From assembly GCF_002285435.1 (NCBI RefSeq), contig NZ_NSBT01000036.1, forward strand, positions 53,457 through 117,456: DNA of 64,000 nt. Reading direction: 5' to 3'. Origin of the DNA: Actibacterium ureilyticum (lineage in GTDB: Bacteria; Pseudomonadota; Alphaproteobacteria; Rhodobacterales; Rhodobacteraceae). The position numbers and the translations under genes were made by a program. Under the pieces are notes generated by a model. It made no database searches, was not told where the DNA came from, and was given only the letters and a program-made list of their open reading frames with translations. Positions 17,230 to 26,353 of the stretch are shown in pieces. Position 1 is the stretch's first letter, and every line of letters starts with the position of its first letter.

Positions 17230-17859
17230 TCAGCGGATATGCTGCAACAGCGCGTCCGGCATCCGGCAATCCCGCACGGTATCCGCGCCACAGATCCGCG
17301 GCTCCAGATCCTTGGTCAGGCACAGGCGGACCTCTTGTATCCGACCGGCCTTGCAGGTGACGGTCAGCATATCGGGCTCCAGCCCCGGATTTTCCTTCAA
17401 AAACGCCTCTTCCACCACCTTGGCGGGCAGCTTCACGGGCTTTGACAGCTTTCGGAACACATCGGGCCGCACGACCGCGTCAAAGGCCCGGCGCGCGGTG
17501 TCGTAATAGTCCTGCGCGCTCAGCCCGGTACAGCGCCCGTGCTTCTTCCACTGATACCAGGCCAGGCCGGAGCTGCCCATGATATCGGCCATCGCGCGGG
17601 TCTGTCCGCGTGACGGATCGCGCGCCGGGGTACGGCAGAAGCTGGGCCAGCCGTCCTCGTATTGCGGCCAAAGCCCGTGCAGCACCCAGCCGAAATCGGC
17701 ATCGGCATCGCATTGCGGCGAGCCCCGGTCGTCACCTTCCAGCGCGCACCAGGTCGGCGACCAGCTGAGCGCCAGAAGGTAATAATCGAAATCGCCCGCA
17801 CGCTCGCCCTCGGCCCGGGCCAGCCCGACACTCAGCAACAGAACAACAATCCAGCGCAT
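17230..17859 (-). CDS. Ribonuclease T2 family protein, periplasmic
   Basis: 209 residues with signal peptide 1-16 (ends LARA). CAS-1 is HGLWP at 61-65 (catalytic His61) and CAS-2 is WKKHGRC at 104-110 (His107). The residue four before His107, usually the catalytic Glu, is Gln103. Several cysteines (38, 50, 75, 110) suit a disulphide-rich exported RNase. ATG 17859 is chosen for the signal peptide and AGAGGAA site; a longer frame adds unrelated sequence. It could scavenge RNA as a phosphate and nucleoside source. Confidence 0.88.
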   Translation of the reverse strand: MRWIVVLLLSVGLARAEGERAGDFDYYLLALSWSPTWCALEGDDRGSPQCDADADFGWVLHGLWPQYEDGWPSFCRTPARDPSRGQTRAMADIMGSSGLAWYQWKKHGRCTGLSAQDYYDTARRAFDAVVRPDVFRKLSKPVKLPAKVVEEAFLKENPGLEPDMLTVTCKAGRIQEVRLCLTKDLEPRICGADTVRDCRMPDALLQHIR

Positions 17860-17984
17860 TTCCTCTTTCCTCTGCTTCGCCGGGCGACTATATACCCTGC
17901 AATCCCTTCCTGAAATCGACATATCGGCCAGCTGGGCCAGCCGATTTCCCGGCACGGGGAAGATGTATTCGAAGGAGAAATCCA

Positions 17985-18737
17985 ATGGCCAAACCGATCA
18001 TGGCAAAGGCGACCGCCGTCTGGCTGGTGGACAACACGACGCTGAGCTTCAAGCAGATCGCCGATTTCTGCGAACTGCACGAGCTGGAGGTGCAGGGCAT
18101 TGCCGATGGCGACGTCGCCGCCGGCGTGAAAGGCTTCGATCCGATTGCCAACAATCAGCTGACCCAGGACGAGATCGACAAGGCCGAGGCCGATCCCCTG
18201 CACAAGCTGAAGCTGAAATTCAACGCCGCCGCCGTGGGCGAGGAAAAGCGCCGTGGCCCGCGTTACACCCCGCTGTCCAAACGCCAGGACCGCCCGAATT
18301 CGATCCTGTGGCTGGTCAAGTTCCACCCCGAACTGACCGACGGCCAGATCGCCAAGCTGGTGGGCACCACCAAGCCGACGATCCAGTCGATCCGCGAGCG
18401 CACGCATTGGAACATCGCCAACATGCAGCCCATCGACCCCGTCGCCCTGGGCCTGTGCAAACAGTCCGAACTGGACGCCGCCGTGCAGAAGGCTGCCTCG
18501 AAAAAGGCGGCCGACGGCGTGGTGATGAGCGATGACGAACGCCGCAAGCTGGTCAGCACCGAACAATCGCTGACCATGGAAACCGAGCCGAAGATCCCGA
18601 CCGCGATTTCGGGGCTTGAAACCTTCTCGCTCAGCGAGCCCGACGAGGACCCGCGCGACAAGGAAGAAGAGATCGACGCCGACAGCTTCTTCAACCTGCC
18701 CGGCGACAGCGGCGACGACGAAGACGAACAGCCCTGA
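17985..18737 (+). CDS. trcR: Cell-cycle transcriptional regulator TrcR (DUF1013)
   Basis: 250-residue protein confined to alphaproteobacteria. The N-terminal half has helix-turn-helix character (LSFKQIADFCELHELEVQGI and a second at LTDGQIAKLVGTTKPTIQSIRERT). The C-terminal third is strongly acidic (EPDEDPRDKEEEIDADSFF). Homologues are described as RNA-polymerase-associated regulators linked to the cell cycle. A strong GAAGGAGA site precedes ATG 17985 and a hairpin terminator follows the stop. Confidence 0.9.
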   Translation: MAKPIMAKATAVWLVDNTTLSFKQIADFCELHELEVQGIADGDVAAGVKGFDPIANNQLTQDEIDKAEADPLHKLKLKFNAAAVGEEKRRGPRYTPLSKRQDRPNSILWLVKFHPELTDGQIAKLVGTTKPTIQSIRERTHWNIANMQPIDPVALGLCKQSELDAAVQKAASKKAADGVVMSDDERRKLVSTEQSLTMETEPKIPTAISGLETFSLSEPDEDPRDKEEEIDADSFFNLPGDSGDDEDEQP

Positions 18738-18745
18738 TCCAGAAA

Positions 18746-18774
18746 AACCCGGCCCCGCGCCGGGTTTTTTCTTG
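18746..18774. terminator. Bidirectional terminator between trcR and ppk2
   Basis: AAACCCGGC and its complement GCCGGGTTT flank a short CCCGC loop (18746-18770). A run of six T follows on the plus strand and a run of five A precedes, which becomes a T tail on the minus strand. It can terminate both trcR and the convergent ppk2 gene. Confidence 0.85.
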
Positions 18775-18782
18775 GCCTGCGG

Positions 18783-19694
18783 TCAATAGATCTTGGGCAC
18801 GTACAGCTCATCCGGCAGCACCTGCCGTTCATAATCGGGGTTATAGACCCGTTCCGGCAGCACGACCTTTTCGCTTTCGATCTCGTGATAGGGGATCTTC
18901 GACAGGATGTGCTCGATGCAGTTCAGCCGCTCGCGCTTCTTGTCATTGCCCTCGACGATGTACCACGGCGCCTCGGGGATGTTGGTGCGTTTGAACATCG
19001 CCTCCTTGGCCTTGGTGTACTGTTCCCACCGAACGCGCGATTCCAGATCCATCGGCGATAGTTTCCACTGTTTCATCGGGTCGTGAATGCGCATCAGGAA
19101 CCGCATCTGCTGTTCCTCGTCGGTGATCGAAAACCAGTATTTCAACAAGATGATGCCCGACCGCACCAGCATCCGTTCGAATTCCGGAACGTCCTGCATG
19201 AACTGTTCGACCTGATCCTCGGTCGCAAAGCCCATCACCCGTTCGACGCCCGCGCGGTTGTACCAGGACCGGTCGAACAACACGATTTCGCCCCCTGCGG
19301 GCAGGTGCGGCACGTAGCGCTGGAAATACCACTGGCTTTGTTCCCGCCGGTTCGGCGCGGGCAGCGCCACCACCCGCGCCACACGCGGGTTCAGCCGCTG
19401 GGTGATCCGCTTGATCACCCCCCCCTTGCCCGCGCTGTCGCGGCCTTCGAACAGGATACAGACCTTGGCGCCGGTTTCCTGCACCCAGTCCTGTACCTTG
19501 ATCAGCTCGGCCTGCAGGCGCAGCAGGTTTCGGAAATAGACCCGCCGATCCAGCATGTCGGGATGTTTCTGGCGATAGATCTTGCGGATCTCCATCGACA
19601 GGACCGGATCGCTGATTTCCAGCTCGAAATCCTCGTCCAGCGTGTCCTGCAATTCGGCTTCGAGCCAGTCGAGTTTGTCGTCATCGTCAGACAT
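18783..19694 (-). CDS. ppk2: Polyphosphate kinase 2
   Basis: 303-residue PPK2 of single-domain class. Walker A is GRDSAGKG at residues 84-91, Walker B lies in EIVLFDRSWYNRAGVERVMGF near 135-155, and a basic lid region surrounds RRVYFR and KRITQR. Such enzymes transfer phosphate between polyphosphate and nucleoside di- or monophosphates. The N-terminus is highly acidic (MSDDDDK). The gene is convergent with trcR and shares its terminator. Confidence 0.94.
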   Translation of the reverse strand: MSDDDDKLDWLEAELQDTLDEDFELEISDPVLSMEIRKIYRQKHPDMLDRRVYFRNLLRLQAELIKVQDWVQETGAKVCILFEGRDSAGKGGVIKRITQRLNPRVARVVALPAPNRREQSQWYFQRYVPHLPAGGEIVLFDRSWYNRAGVERVMGFATEDQVEQFMQDVPEFERMLVRSGIILLKYWFSITDEEQQMRFLMRIHDPMKQWKLSPMDLESRVRWEQYTKAKEAMFKRTNIPEAPWYIVEGNDKKRERLNCIEHILSKIPYHEIESEKVVLPERVYNPDYERQVLPDELYVPKIY

Positions 19695-19768
19695 GCAGGG
19701 TCCCTTTCGCCTTGATCCGGATGTGCTTAGCAGGCCGGGTTGAAGGATTTATGTCACCCGCCCCGCGC

Positions 19769-20227
19769 CTAGAGCGGGATCGCCGTGGTCTTGAACACCG
19801 TGCGCAGCGCAAAGGACGATTGCATCTGCGCCACCCCGGGCAGCCGCGCCAGAAAGCGGCGGTGGATGCGGGCGAAATCGTCGCCATCCTGCGCCACCAC
19901 CTTCAACAGGTAATCCGACTTGCCCGCCATCAGGTGGCATTCCAGCACATCGGGGATCAGCGCGACCTGACGTTCGAACGCATCCAGAACCTCGTCCGCC
20001 TGCGCCGACAGGGTGATTTCCACGAAAACGGTCGTGGGGCGGCCCATCTTGCGCGGATCGACCAGCGCGACATAATCCCGGATATACCCTTCGGATTCCA
20101 GCCGGTGCACCCGCCGGTGACAGGCCGAGGCCGAAAGGTTCACCCGTTCTGAAAGCTCGGCGTTCGAGATGCGGCCGGTTTTCTGCAAGACCGTCAGGAT
20201 TCGGCGGTCTGTCTCGTCAAGTTGCAT
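19769..20227 (-). CDS. Lrp/AsnC-family regulator
   Basis: 152 residues from ATG 20227. The N-terminal HTH is [43 protein letters not shown], followed by the RAM ligand-binding domain ([17 protein letters not shown]). It is divergent from ald, the common arrangement for an alanine-responsive activator such as AldR/Lrp. A longer frame upstream overlaps the shared promoter and is not used. A 4-6-4 palindrome (GCGC/GCGC) lies in the 135-base intergenic region. Confidence 0.9.
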   Translation of the reverse strand: MQLDETDRRILTVLQKTGRISNAELSERVNLSASACHRRVHRLESEGYIRDYVALVDPRKMGRPTTVFVEITLSAQADEVLDAFERQVALIPDVLECHLMAGKSDYLLKVVAQDGDDFARIHRRFLARLPGVAQMQSSFALRTVFKTTAIPL

Positions 20228-20362
20228 GATCACACACGTTTCTTCGAAGTTGGCGCGGGATCGCGCAAGGTTCTTCCGCAACCTGCCCGAATATCCCCGC
20301 AGATTCAAAAGCAATTTCAGCCGGTTCTGTCAAAGCTGGGAAAAACAGGAAGGAAACACGCC

Positions 20363-21484
20363 ATGATCATCGGCTGCCCCAAGGAAATCAAACCACAGGA
20401 ATACCGCGTGGGCCTGACGCCCAATGCCGCGCCCGAGGCGGTGGCCCATGGCCATCAGGTGCTGGTCGAGGCCGGCGCCGGGCTGGGCGCGGGCTTCACG
20501 GATGCCGATTACGTTGCCGCCGGGGCGACGCTGGCCGACACCGCCGATGCGGTCTTTGCCGAAGCCGACATGATCGTGAAGGTCAAAGAGCCGCAGGCCG
20601 TGGAACTCAAGAAGCTGCGCGACGGGCAGCTTCTGTTCACCTATCTGCATCTGGCGCCCGATCCCGATCAGACCCGCGATCTGCTGGACAGCGGCTGCAC
20701 CGCCATCGCCTATGAGACCGTGACCGATGCCCAAGGCGGCCTGCCCCTTCTGGCGCCCATGTCCGAGGTCGCGGGACGGCTAGCCCCGCAGGTCGGCGCC
20801 TGGACCTTGCAAAAGGCCAATGGCGGGCGCGGTGTCCTGATGGGCGGCGTGCCCGGCGTGGGCCCGGCCAAGGTGGTGGTGATCGGCGGCGGTGTCGTCG
20901 GCACCAATGCCGCGCGGGTCGCGGCGGGGATGGGTGCGGATGTGACCGTGCTGGACCGGTCGCTGCCGCGTCTGCGTTACCTGGACGACGTGTTCGGGCA
21001 GCAATTCCGCAACCGCTATTCCTCGGCCGGGGCGATGGCCGAGCTGCTGGCCGAGGCCGACATGGTCGTCGGCGCCGTGCTGATCCCGGGGGCCGAGGCG
21101 CCCAAGCTGGTCAGCCGCGCCGATCTGGCGCTGATGAAGCCCGGCGCGGCGATCGTCGATGTGGCCATCGACCAGGGCGGGTGTTTCGAAACCTCGCGCG
21201 CGACCACGCATCAGGACCCGATTTATGAGGTCGACGGCATCATGCATTACTGCGTGGCCAACATGCCGGGCGCCGTGGCCCGCACATCGACCATCGCGCT
21301 TGGCAATGCGACCATGCCGTTCCTGCTGGCGCTGGCGAACAAGGGATGGCAGCGCGCCTGTCAGGACGATCCGCATCTGTTGAACGGGCTGAACGTCAAT
21401 GCCGGGCAATTGACCAACGCCGCCGTGGGTGCGGCGCTGGGTCTGGACGCGATCACCCCTCAAAGCGCTGTCGGCTCTGCCTGA
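20363..21484 (+). CDS. ald: Alanine dehydrogenase
   Basis: 373-residue NAD-dependent L-alanine dehydrogenase, interconverting alanine with pyruvate and ammonia. Active-site residues are at the known positions: Arg15, Lys75 and His96; the Rossmann motif [18 protein letters not shown] lies near 168-185. ATG 20363 follows AGGAAGGAA. Divergent from the Lrp-type regulator. The last 25 bases overlap the 3' end of the convergent LysR gene. Confidence 0.96.
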   Translation: MIIGCPKEIKPQEYRVGLTPNAAPEAVAHGHQVLVEAGAGLGAGFTDADYVAAGATLADTADAVFAEADMIVKVKEPQAVELKKLRDGQLLFTYLHLAPDPDQTRDLLDSGCTAIAYETVTDAQGGLPLLAPMSEVAGRLAPQVGAWTLQKANGGRGVLMGGVPGVGPAKVVVIGGGVVGTNAARVAAGMGADVTVLDRSLPRLRYLDDVFGQQFRNRYSSAGAMAELLAEADMVVGAVLIPGAEAPKLVSRADLALMKPGAAIVDVAIDQGGCFETSRATTHQDPIYEVDGIMHYCVANMPGAVARTSTIALGNATMPFLLALANKGWQRACQDDPHLLNGLNVNAGQLTNAAVGAALGLDAITPQSAVGSA

Positions 21485-22353
21485 GCGGCGCCCATGAACA
21501 GCGGCCGCAGCCCGCGCAGCCGGTCCACCGTGAAATCGACAAAGGCCCGGATGCGCGGCACATGCCGCAGGTCGGGATGGGTCAGCACCCAGACCGGCAC
21601 ATAGGGAAAATCCGGCAGGCCCGGCACCCGTTGCAGGGCCGGGTCGGTCTCGCCCAGGAAACAGGCCATGCGCGTGGCCCCGATCCCAGCGCGCGCCGCG
21701 CCGATGGCGGCCAGCATGTCATCGACCGACAGCCGCACATTCAGGTTGGGGCGGATCGCCTTGATCTCGGCCGGGGGTCCGGGCCAATGGGCGAACCGGA
21801 TCCAGTCCAGCGGCGCGGCCCCACCGGGATCGCGCGCGATCAGCCCGGGCGTGGCATAGACGGCGGCGCGCTGTTCCAACACCCGCCGCCCGACCAGCGT
21901 CGGCGCCGGGCTGTTCGACAGGCGGATGGCCACGTCGGCCTCGCGCCGGGACAGGTTCAGGATGTCATTCGTGGCGGCGATCTTCAGGTCGATATCGGGA
22001 TGCGCGGCGGTGAAATCGCGCAGCACCGGCGCCAGGATGCGTTCGATCATCAATTGCGGCACGGTCACGGTCAACGGCCCCTTCAGCCCTGCGTCGCGCG
22101 CCCCGATCCGGCGGTCCAGCTGCTGCTGGGCGCGCTCGACCTCTTCGGCGGTGCGCACCGCGTCCTGCCCGGCCTCGGTCGGGATGTACCCCGTCGCCAG
22201 CCGGTCGAACAGCCGCGCGCCCAACGCGGCTTCGGCGGCGGTGATGCGCCGCGCCACCGTGGCATGGTTCACGCCCAGCGCCCGGGCCGCGCCGCTGATC
22301 CCGCCCTGGCGCGCGGTCTCAAGGATAAATCTCAGATCGTTCCAATCCAGCAT
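21460..22353 (-). CDS. LysR-family transcriptional regulator
   Basis: 297 residues from ATG 22353. The N-terminal HTH ([42 protein letters not shown]) is followed by a LysR substrate domain with the segment [23 protein letters not shown]. It belongs to the large LTTR group near LrhA/TrpI-like proteins; no ligand can be assigned. It is divergent from the DUF1330 gene across 99 bases with a clear interrupted palindrome, so that gene is the likely target. Confidence 0.88.
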   Translation of the reverse strand: MLDWNDLRFILETARQGGISGAARALGVNHATVARRITAAEAALGARLFDRLATGYIPTEAGQDAVRTAEEVERAQQQLDRRIGARDAGLKGPLTVTVPQLMIERILAPVLRDFTAAHPDIDLKIAATNDILNLSRREADVAIRLSNSPAPTLVGRRVLEQRAAVYATPGLIARDPGGAAPLDWIRFAHWPGPPAEIKAIRPNLNVRLSVDDMLAAIGAARAGIGATRMACFLGETDPALQRVPGLPDFPYVPVWVLTHPDLRHVPRIRAFVDFTVDRLRGLRPLFMGAAQAEPTAL

Positions 22354-22365
22354 GTCCCGATTATT

Positions 22366-22396
22366 ATTGCACAAGCAATGCGAGACAATGCGCAAT
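22366..22396. promoter_or_regulatory. Candidate LysR operator
   Basis: ATTGC-ACAA-GCAAT at 22366-22379 is a perfect 5-4-5 inverted repeat. CAATGCG is then directly repeated at 22376-22382 and 22386-22392, exactly ten bases (one helical turn) apart, with a final GCAAT at 22392-22396. The position between a LysR gene and its divergent neighbour fits autoregulation and activation. Confidence 0.55.
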
Positions 22397-22452
22397 TTTG
22401 ATCGGGCGCCGTGCGTGCATAGTACGGGCATCCCAATCACGAAGGACAGATC

Positions 22453-22734
22453 ATGACCGCCTATGCCATCGTTACCCTGACCGTCGACGACGCCGAGGGC
22501 TTCGCCGAATATCGCGCCAAAGCCGGCCCCGCCATGGCCAAGCACAAGGTCGAACCGGTGCAAGTGTCGAATGCCCCCACCCTGTTGGAGGGCACCGGCA
22601 CCACGCCCCAGGTCGCCGTCCTGCTCAGCTTTCCCGACCGCGACGCGGCGCTGGCCTGGTACAACGACCCCGAAATCGCCGAGGTCCACGCCAAGCGACG
22701 CGACAGCACAAACTCGCAGATCGTGCTGTTCTAA
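22453..22734 (+). CDS. DUF1330 family protein
   Basis: 93-residue ferredoxin-like alpha/beta barrel protein of the DUF1330 (Dabb-like) group. The family pattern is seen in the first strand AYAIVTLTVDD and in VLLSFPDRDAALAWYNDPEIAEV. No catalytic function is established for the family. Divergent from a LysR regulator that probably controls it. Complete, with a GAAGGACAG ribosome site. Confidence 0.85.
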   Translation: MTAYAIVTLTVDDAEGFAEYRAKAGPAMAKHKVEPVQVSNAPTLLEGTGTTPQVAVLLSFPDRDAALAWYNDPEIAEVHAKRRDSTNSQIVLF

Positions 22735-22788
22735 GGTTTCATCGGACGGGCCGGACGGATGTTCCCCCATGACACGGGCCGACCCGGA

Positions 22789-22823
22789 CAAAAGAAATGC
22801 CGCCAACCCGTCAGGTTGGCGGC
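22789..22823 (-). terminator. Terminator of mscL
   Basis: GCCGCCAACC (22799-22808) and GGTTGGCGGC (22814-22823) form a perfect 10-bp stem around a five-base loop. On the minus strand it is followed by a T-rich tail (complement of 22789-22798). It lies 43 bases after the mscL stop. Confidence 0.88.
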
Positions 22824-22866
22824 ACCCTTAGACGATTGGCTGATCCGTCGGCGCAAAGCGCCCCGA

Positions 22867-23262
22867 TCAGGCCTTTTTCAGCAGATCGCGGATCTCGACC
22901 AGAAGCTCTTCCTGGCTCGGGCCCGCGGGTGCCTCTTCGGCGACTTCTTCCTGCTTCACGGCGGCGTCTTTGACCCGGTTCACCATCTTGACCAGGATAA
23001 AGACAACCCACGCGATGATCAGGAAGTTGATCAGCGCCATGATGAAGTTGCCATAGGCGAACACGGCGGCTTCTTCGCCCTCGCCCAGCTTGAAGCCCAT
23101 CCCGGAAAAATCGATCCCGCCCATGAACAGGCTGATGATCGGGTTGATCAGATCGTCAACCAACGAGGTCACGATCGCGGTGAATGCGGCGCCGATAATG
23201 ATACCGACAGCCATGTCCATCACATTGCCCTTGGCAATGAAGTCTTTGAATTCGTTCAGCAT
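22867..23262 (-). CDS. mscL: Large-conductance mechanosensitive channel
   Basis: 131-residue inner-membrane channel released by hypo-osmotic shock. The N-terminus [20 protein letters not shown] leads into TM1 with the pore-lining [14 protein letters not shown]2 is [20 protein letters not shown] near residues 74-93. The cytoplasmic helix [13 protein letters not shown] ends the protein. Length and order match MscL. It has its own terminator and is a single-gene unit. Confidence 0.97.
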   Translation of the reverse strand: MLNEFKDFIAKGNVMDMAVGIIIGAAFTAIVTSLVDDLINPIISLFMGGIDFSGMGFKLGEGEEAAVFAYGNFIMALINFLIIAWVVFILVKMVNRVKDAAVKQEEVAEEAPAGPSQEELLVEIRDLLKKA

Positions 23263-23392
23263 TTGCCCCTCATACTTTTGGATGCGCTCTGTTCAACTGC
23301 GCATATGTGCACATGGTTTAACACGTTTAGCATGTGGCGAAGATGTATATTTTCGTGAATTATTCCCCCCAAATCCGCCAACAGGAGCCTTC

Positions 23393-24094
23393 ATGCCAAC
23401 CCTCACCGACTTTTCGATCGCGTCCCGATGGGCGCCGCGCGACCCGCAGGCGATCCAGCTTTACTCCTTTCCGACCCCGAACGGCGTCAAGGCGTCGATC
23501 ATGCTCGAGGAAACCGGCCTGCCCTATGACGCGCACAAGATCTCGATCCTGGACGACGACCAGTTCACGCCCGAGTTCCTGCAGATCAGCCCCAACAACA
23601 AGATCCCCGCGATCATCGACCCGGACGGCCCCGGCGGCCAGGCCATCCCGATTTTCGAAAGCGGTGCGATCCTGATCTACCTGGCCGAAAAGACGGGCCA
23701 GCTCCTGCCCGCTGATCCCGCGAAACGGATGGAAGTGCTGCAATGGCTGATGTTCCAGATGGGCAGCGTCGGCCCGATGTTCGGCCAGCTCGGCTTTTTC
23801 TATAAATTCGCCGGCGCCCAGATCGAGGACCCTCGACCGCGCGACCGCTATATCGCCGAGGCCAAGCGCATCCTGGGCGTCATCGACAAGCAGCTCGATG
23901 GCCGCGACTGGATCACCGGCGAATACAGCATCGCCGATATCGCGATCTGGCCGTGGATCCGCACCCTGCGCGATTTCTACGAGGCGGGCGCCGTCACCGA
24001 TTTCGACAGTTTCGCCAATGTGGGCGCCGCGCTGGATCGGTTCCTGGACCGCCCTGCCGTACAACGCGGGCTCTTGCAGCCGCCGCGCGACTAA
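23393..24094 (+). CDS. Glutathione S-transferase, nu-class (YghU/YfcG-like)
   Basis: 233-residue GST. The N-terminal thioredoxin-like domain reads AIQLYSFPTPNGVKASIMLEE, with the glutathione-contacting NNKIPAIIDPDGPGG and FESGAILIYLAEKTG; the helical domain has YSIADIAIWPWI. The TPNG motif is that of YfcG/YghU disulfide-bond reductases. ATG 23393 follows ACAGGAG. It stands alone between mscL and a convergent peptidase gene. Confidence 0.9.
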   Translation: MPTLTDFSIASRWAPRDPQAIQLYSFPTPNGVKASIMLEETGLPYDAHKISILDDDQFTPEFLQISPNNKIPAIIDPDGPGGQAIPIFESGAILIYLAEKTGQLLPADPAKRMEVLQWLMFQMGSVGPMFGQLGFFYKFAGAQIEDPRPRDRYIAEAKRILGVIDKQLDGRDWITGEYSIADIAIWPWIRTLRDFYEAGAVTDFDSFANVGAALDRFLDRPAVQRGLLQPPRD

Positions 24095-24162
24095 GGCCAC
24101 TCATGGCGCGGGAAAACCTCCCGCGCCAGCCATCGTCGGACCGCGGCACTTGCCCCGCCGCA

Positions 24163-26193
24163 TCACGCGGCGTCGGGCAACAGCCCTCGCCCCTTCAACA
24201 GCGCGGCCACCCCCGGCATCCGCCCCCGGAACGCGGTATACAACTCCTCTGCCTCGGCCGAACCGCCGGTGGACAGGATGTGACGTTCCAGCTTTGCCGC
24301 CATCTCGGGGTCGAATGCCCCGCCGGCCTCCTCGAACGCGGCGAAGGCGTCGGCATCCATCACTTCGGACCACATATAGCTGTAATAACCGCTGGAATAG
24401 CCGTCCCCGGCAAAGACATGGGCGAAATGCGGGGTGGCGTGGCGCATGGTGATCGCCTGCGGCATCCCGATCGCGGCCAGAACCTCGGCCTGTTTCGCCA
24501 TCGGATCGGCAGGCGCGGTGCCCTGATGGAATTCCAGATCCACAATGGCCGAGGCCACGTATTCCACCGTCTGGAATCCCATGTCATAGGTCGCCGCCGC
24601 CAGCAATCGGTCCAGCATGTCGCGCGGCATCGGCGCGCCGGTCTCGGCATGGGTGGCGAATTCGGCCAGCACCTCGGGGACCTCCAGCCAATGCTCGTAA
24701 AGCTGGCTGGGCAGTTCGACGAAATCACGTGCCACGCTGGTGCCGGAAATCGAACCATAGGTCACATCGCTGAGCATCTGGTGCAGCGCATGGCCGAATT
24801 CGTGAAACAGTGTCCGCGCATCGTCATACGAGAGCAGCGCCGGTTCCCCGGCGGGCGGCTTGGCGAAGTTGCAGACATTGTGAACGACGGGCCGCACATC
24901 GCCGCCCAGCTTACGCTGCGACCGGCTGGCCGAACACCACGCGCCCGACCGTTTCGAGCCGCGCGCGAAGTAATCCCCGATGAACACCGCCACGTGTTGG
25001 CCATCGCGAGTGACTTCCCACGCGCGGGCATCCGGGTGGTAAAGCGGCGCGTCCAGCGGCGCGAATTGCAGGCCAAAGAGCCGCCCGGCACAGGTAAACG
25101 CCGCCTCGATCATCCGGTCGAGCTGCAGGTAGGGTTTCAGCTCGGCCTCGTCCAGGTCATGCTCGGCCTTGCGGCGCTTCTCGGAATAATAGCGCCAGTC
25201 CCACGGCTCAAGCTGGCCGTTGATCCCGTCCGCATGCATCATCTCTTCCAGAACCTGCGCATCAGCCTCGGCTGCGGATTTGGCCGGGCTCCAGACCTGC
25301 ATCAGCAGATCGCGCACATTGGCCGGGGTGCCTGCCATCTCCGTCTCCAGCTTGTAACTGGCGAAATCCTTGTACCCCAGAAGCTGCGCCCGTTCTTCGC
25401 GCAGCGCCAGGATCTCGGCCGCGATGGCGCGGTTGTCGGTCGCACCGCCGTTCGCACCGCGCGCGACCCAGGCGTTGAACGCCTTTTCACGCAGATCACG
25501 GCGGGACGAGAATTGCAGGAACGGCACGATCAGCGACCGCGACAGCGTGACCACCGGACCGCCTGCCCCCTTTTCCGCCCCTGCCGCGCGCGCCGCATCG
25601 ACGACGAACCCGGGCAGGCCCTCCAGATCGCCCTCGGCCAGTTCCATGAACCAGTCGCGCTCGTCGGCCAGCAGGTTCTGGGTGAATTCCGTGCCAAGCA
25701 CGGCCAAGCGCGATTTCACCTGCGTCAGCCGGTCACGCGCATCGCCTTCCAGCTGCGCGCCCGACCGGACAAAGGACCGGCGCGTCAGCATCAGCACCCG
25801 TGCCTGTTCATCGGTCAGCCCCAACGTCTCGCGCGCCTGCCACAATGCCTCGATGCGCTGAAACAGCGCGGCGTTCAGGGTGATTTCCGAAGAATAGGCC
25901 GACAGTTTCGGCGCAAACTCCCGCTGCAACGCGTCGCGTGCGTCGTTGCTTTCGGTTCCGGCCAGCGAATAGAACACGCCTAGAACCCGGTCGAGCACCG
26001 TATCGGCCAGCTCCAGCGCCTCGATCGTGTTGGCGAAAGTGGGCGGCTCGGGATTGTCGGCAATCGCCGCAATCCGCGCCCGCGCCTGGTCCATCGCCGC
26101 ATCGAACGCAGGCGCGAAATCGTCATCGGCAATCGCGGCATAGGGCGGCAATTCAAACGGCGTGTCCCAGTCGGACAGAAGCGGGTTGGTCAT
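24163..26193 (-). CDS. M3 family oligopeptidase (peptidyl-dipeptidase/oligopeptidase A type)
   Basis: 676-residue cytosolic zinc metallopeptidase of family M3A. The zinc motif HEFGH is at residues 464-468 within FHEFGHALHQML, and the third ligand Glu lies in the downstream SQLYEHWL region. The C-terminus GYSSGYYSYMWSEVMDADAFAAFE is family-typical. It degrades short peptides, including cleaved signal peptides. ATG 26193 has a GGAGAT site. A 22-base repeat lies about 60 bases upstream. Confidence 0.93.
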   Translation of the reverse strand: MTNPLLSDWDTPFELPPYAAIADDDFAPAFDAAMDQARARIAAIADNPEPPTFANTIEALELADTVLDRVLGVFYSLAGTESNDARDALQREFAPKLSAYSSEITLNAALFQRIEALWQARETLGLTDEQARVLMLTRRSFVRSGAQLEGDARDRLTQVKSRLAVLGTEFTQNLLADERDWFMELAEGDLEGLPGFVVDAARAAGAEKGAGGPVVTLSRSLIVPFLQFSSRRDLREKAFNAWVARGANGGATDNRAIAAEILALREERAQLLGYKDFASYKLETEMAGTPANVRDLLMQVWSPAKSAAEADAQVLEEMMHADGINGQLEPWDWRYYSEKRRKAEHDLDEAELKPYLQLDRMIEAAFTCAGRLFGLQFAPLDAPLYHPDARAWEVTRDGQHVAVFIGDYFARGSKRSGAWCSASRSQRKLGGDVRPVVHNVCNFAKPPAGEPALLSYDDARTLFHEFGHALHQMLSDVTYGSISGTSVARDFVELPSQLYEHWLEVPEVLAEFATHAETGAPMPRDMLDRLLAAATYDMGFQTVEYVASAIVDLEFHQGTAPADPMAKQAEVLAAIGMPQAITMRHATPHFAHVFAGDGYSSGYYSYMWSEVMDADAFAAFEEAGGAFDPEMAAKLERHILSTGGSAEAEELYTAFRGRMPGVAALLKGRGLLPDAA

Positions 26194-26250
26194 GGGCGAT
26201 CTCCTTTGCGATCAAAGAGTATCTCGGTTTGAGCAGAGGTCCAGATGCCT

Positions 26251-26272
26251 CTTCTTCTTGGTACAAATACTC
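26251..26272 (-). repeat. Dispersed 22-base repeat, copy A
   Basis: On the minus strand this reads GAGTATTT, then GTA, then CCAAGAAGAAG. It differs by one base from copy C (58677-58698) and by four from copy B. It lies upstream of the M3 peptidase gene and in inverted orientation to copy B 57 bases away, so the pair could form a long stem-loop. Confidence 0.75.
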
Positions 26273-26329
26273 ACTGGCGCAACCTTCCCAGCCGCGCGCC
26301 GGATGGCAAGTGCGGGACGCCTCCGGCGG

Positions 26330-26351
26330 GAGTATTTTTGCCCAGAAGAAG
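26330..26351 (+). repeat. Dispersed 22-base repeat, copy B
   Basis: GAGTATTT, then TTG, then CCCAGAAGAAG. It ends three bases before the convergent 3' end of the MoeB/ThiF gene. It is preceded by CCTCCGGCGG, a short GC palindrome. Together with copy A it forms an inverted pair in the 160-base gap between two minus-strand genes. Confidence 0.75.
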
Positions 26352-26353
26352 GC

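Noticed and set aside
23953..25983. 676-codon plus-strand open frame opposite the M3 peptidase
   Set aside because: Antisense shadow of a GC-rich gene. Its sequence is Arg/His/Gln-rich with no domain, while the minus strand has a clear HEFGH peptidase.
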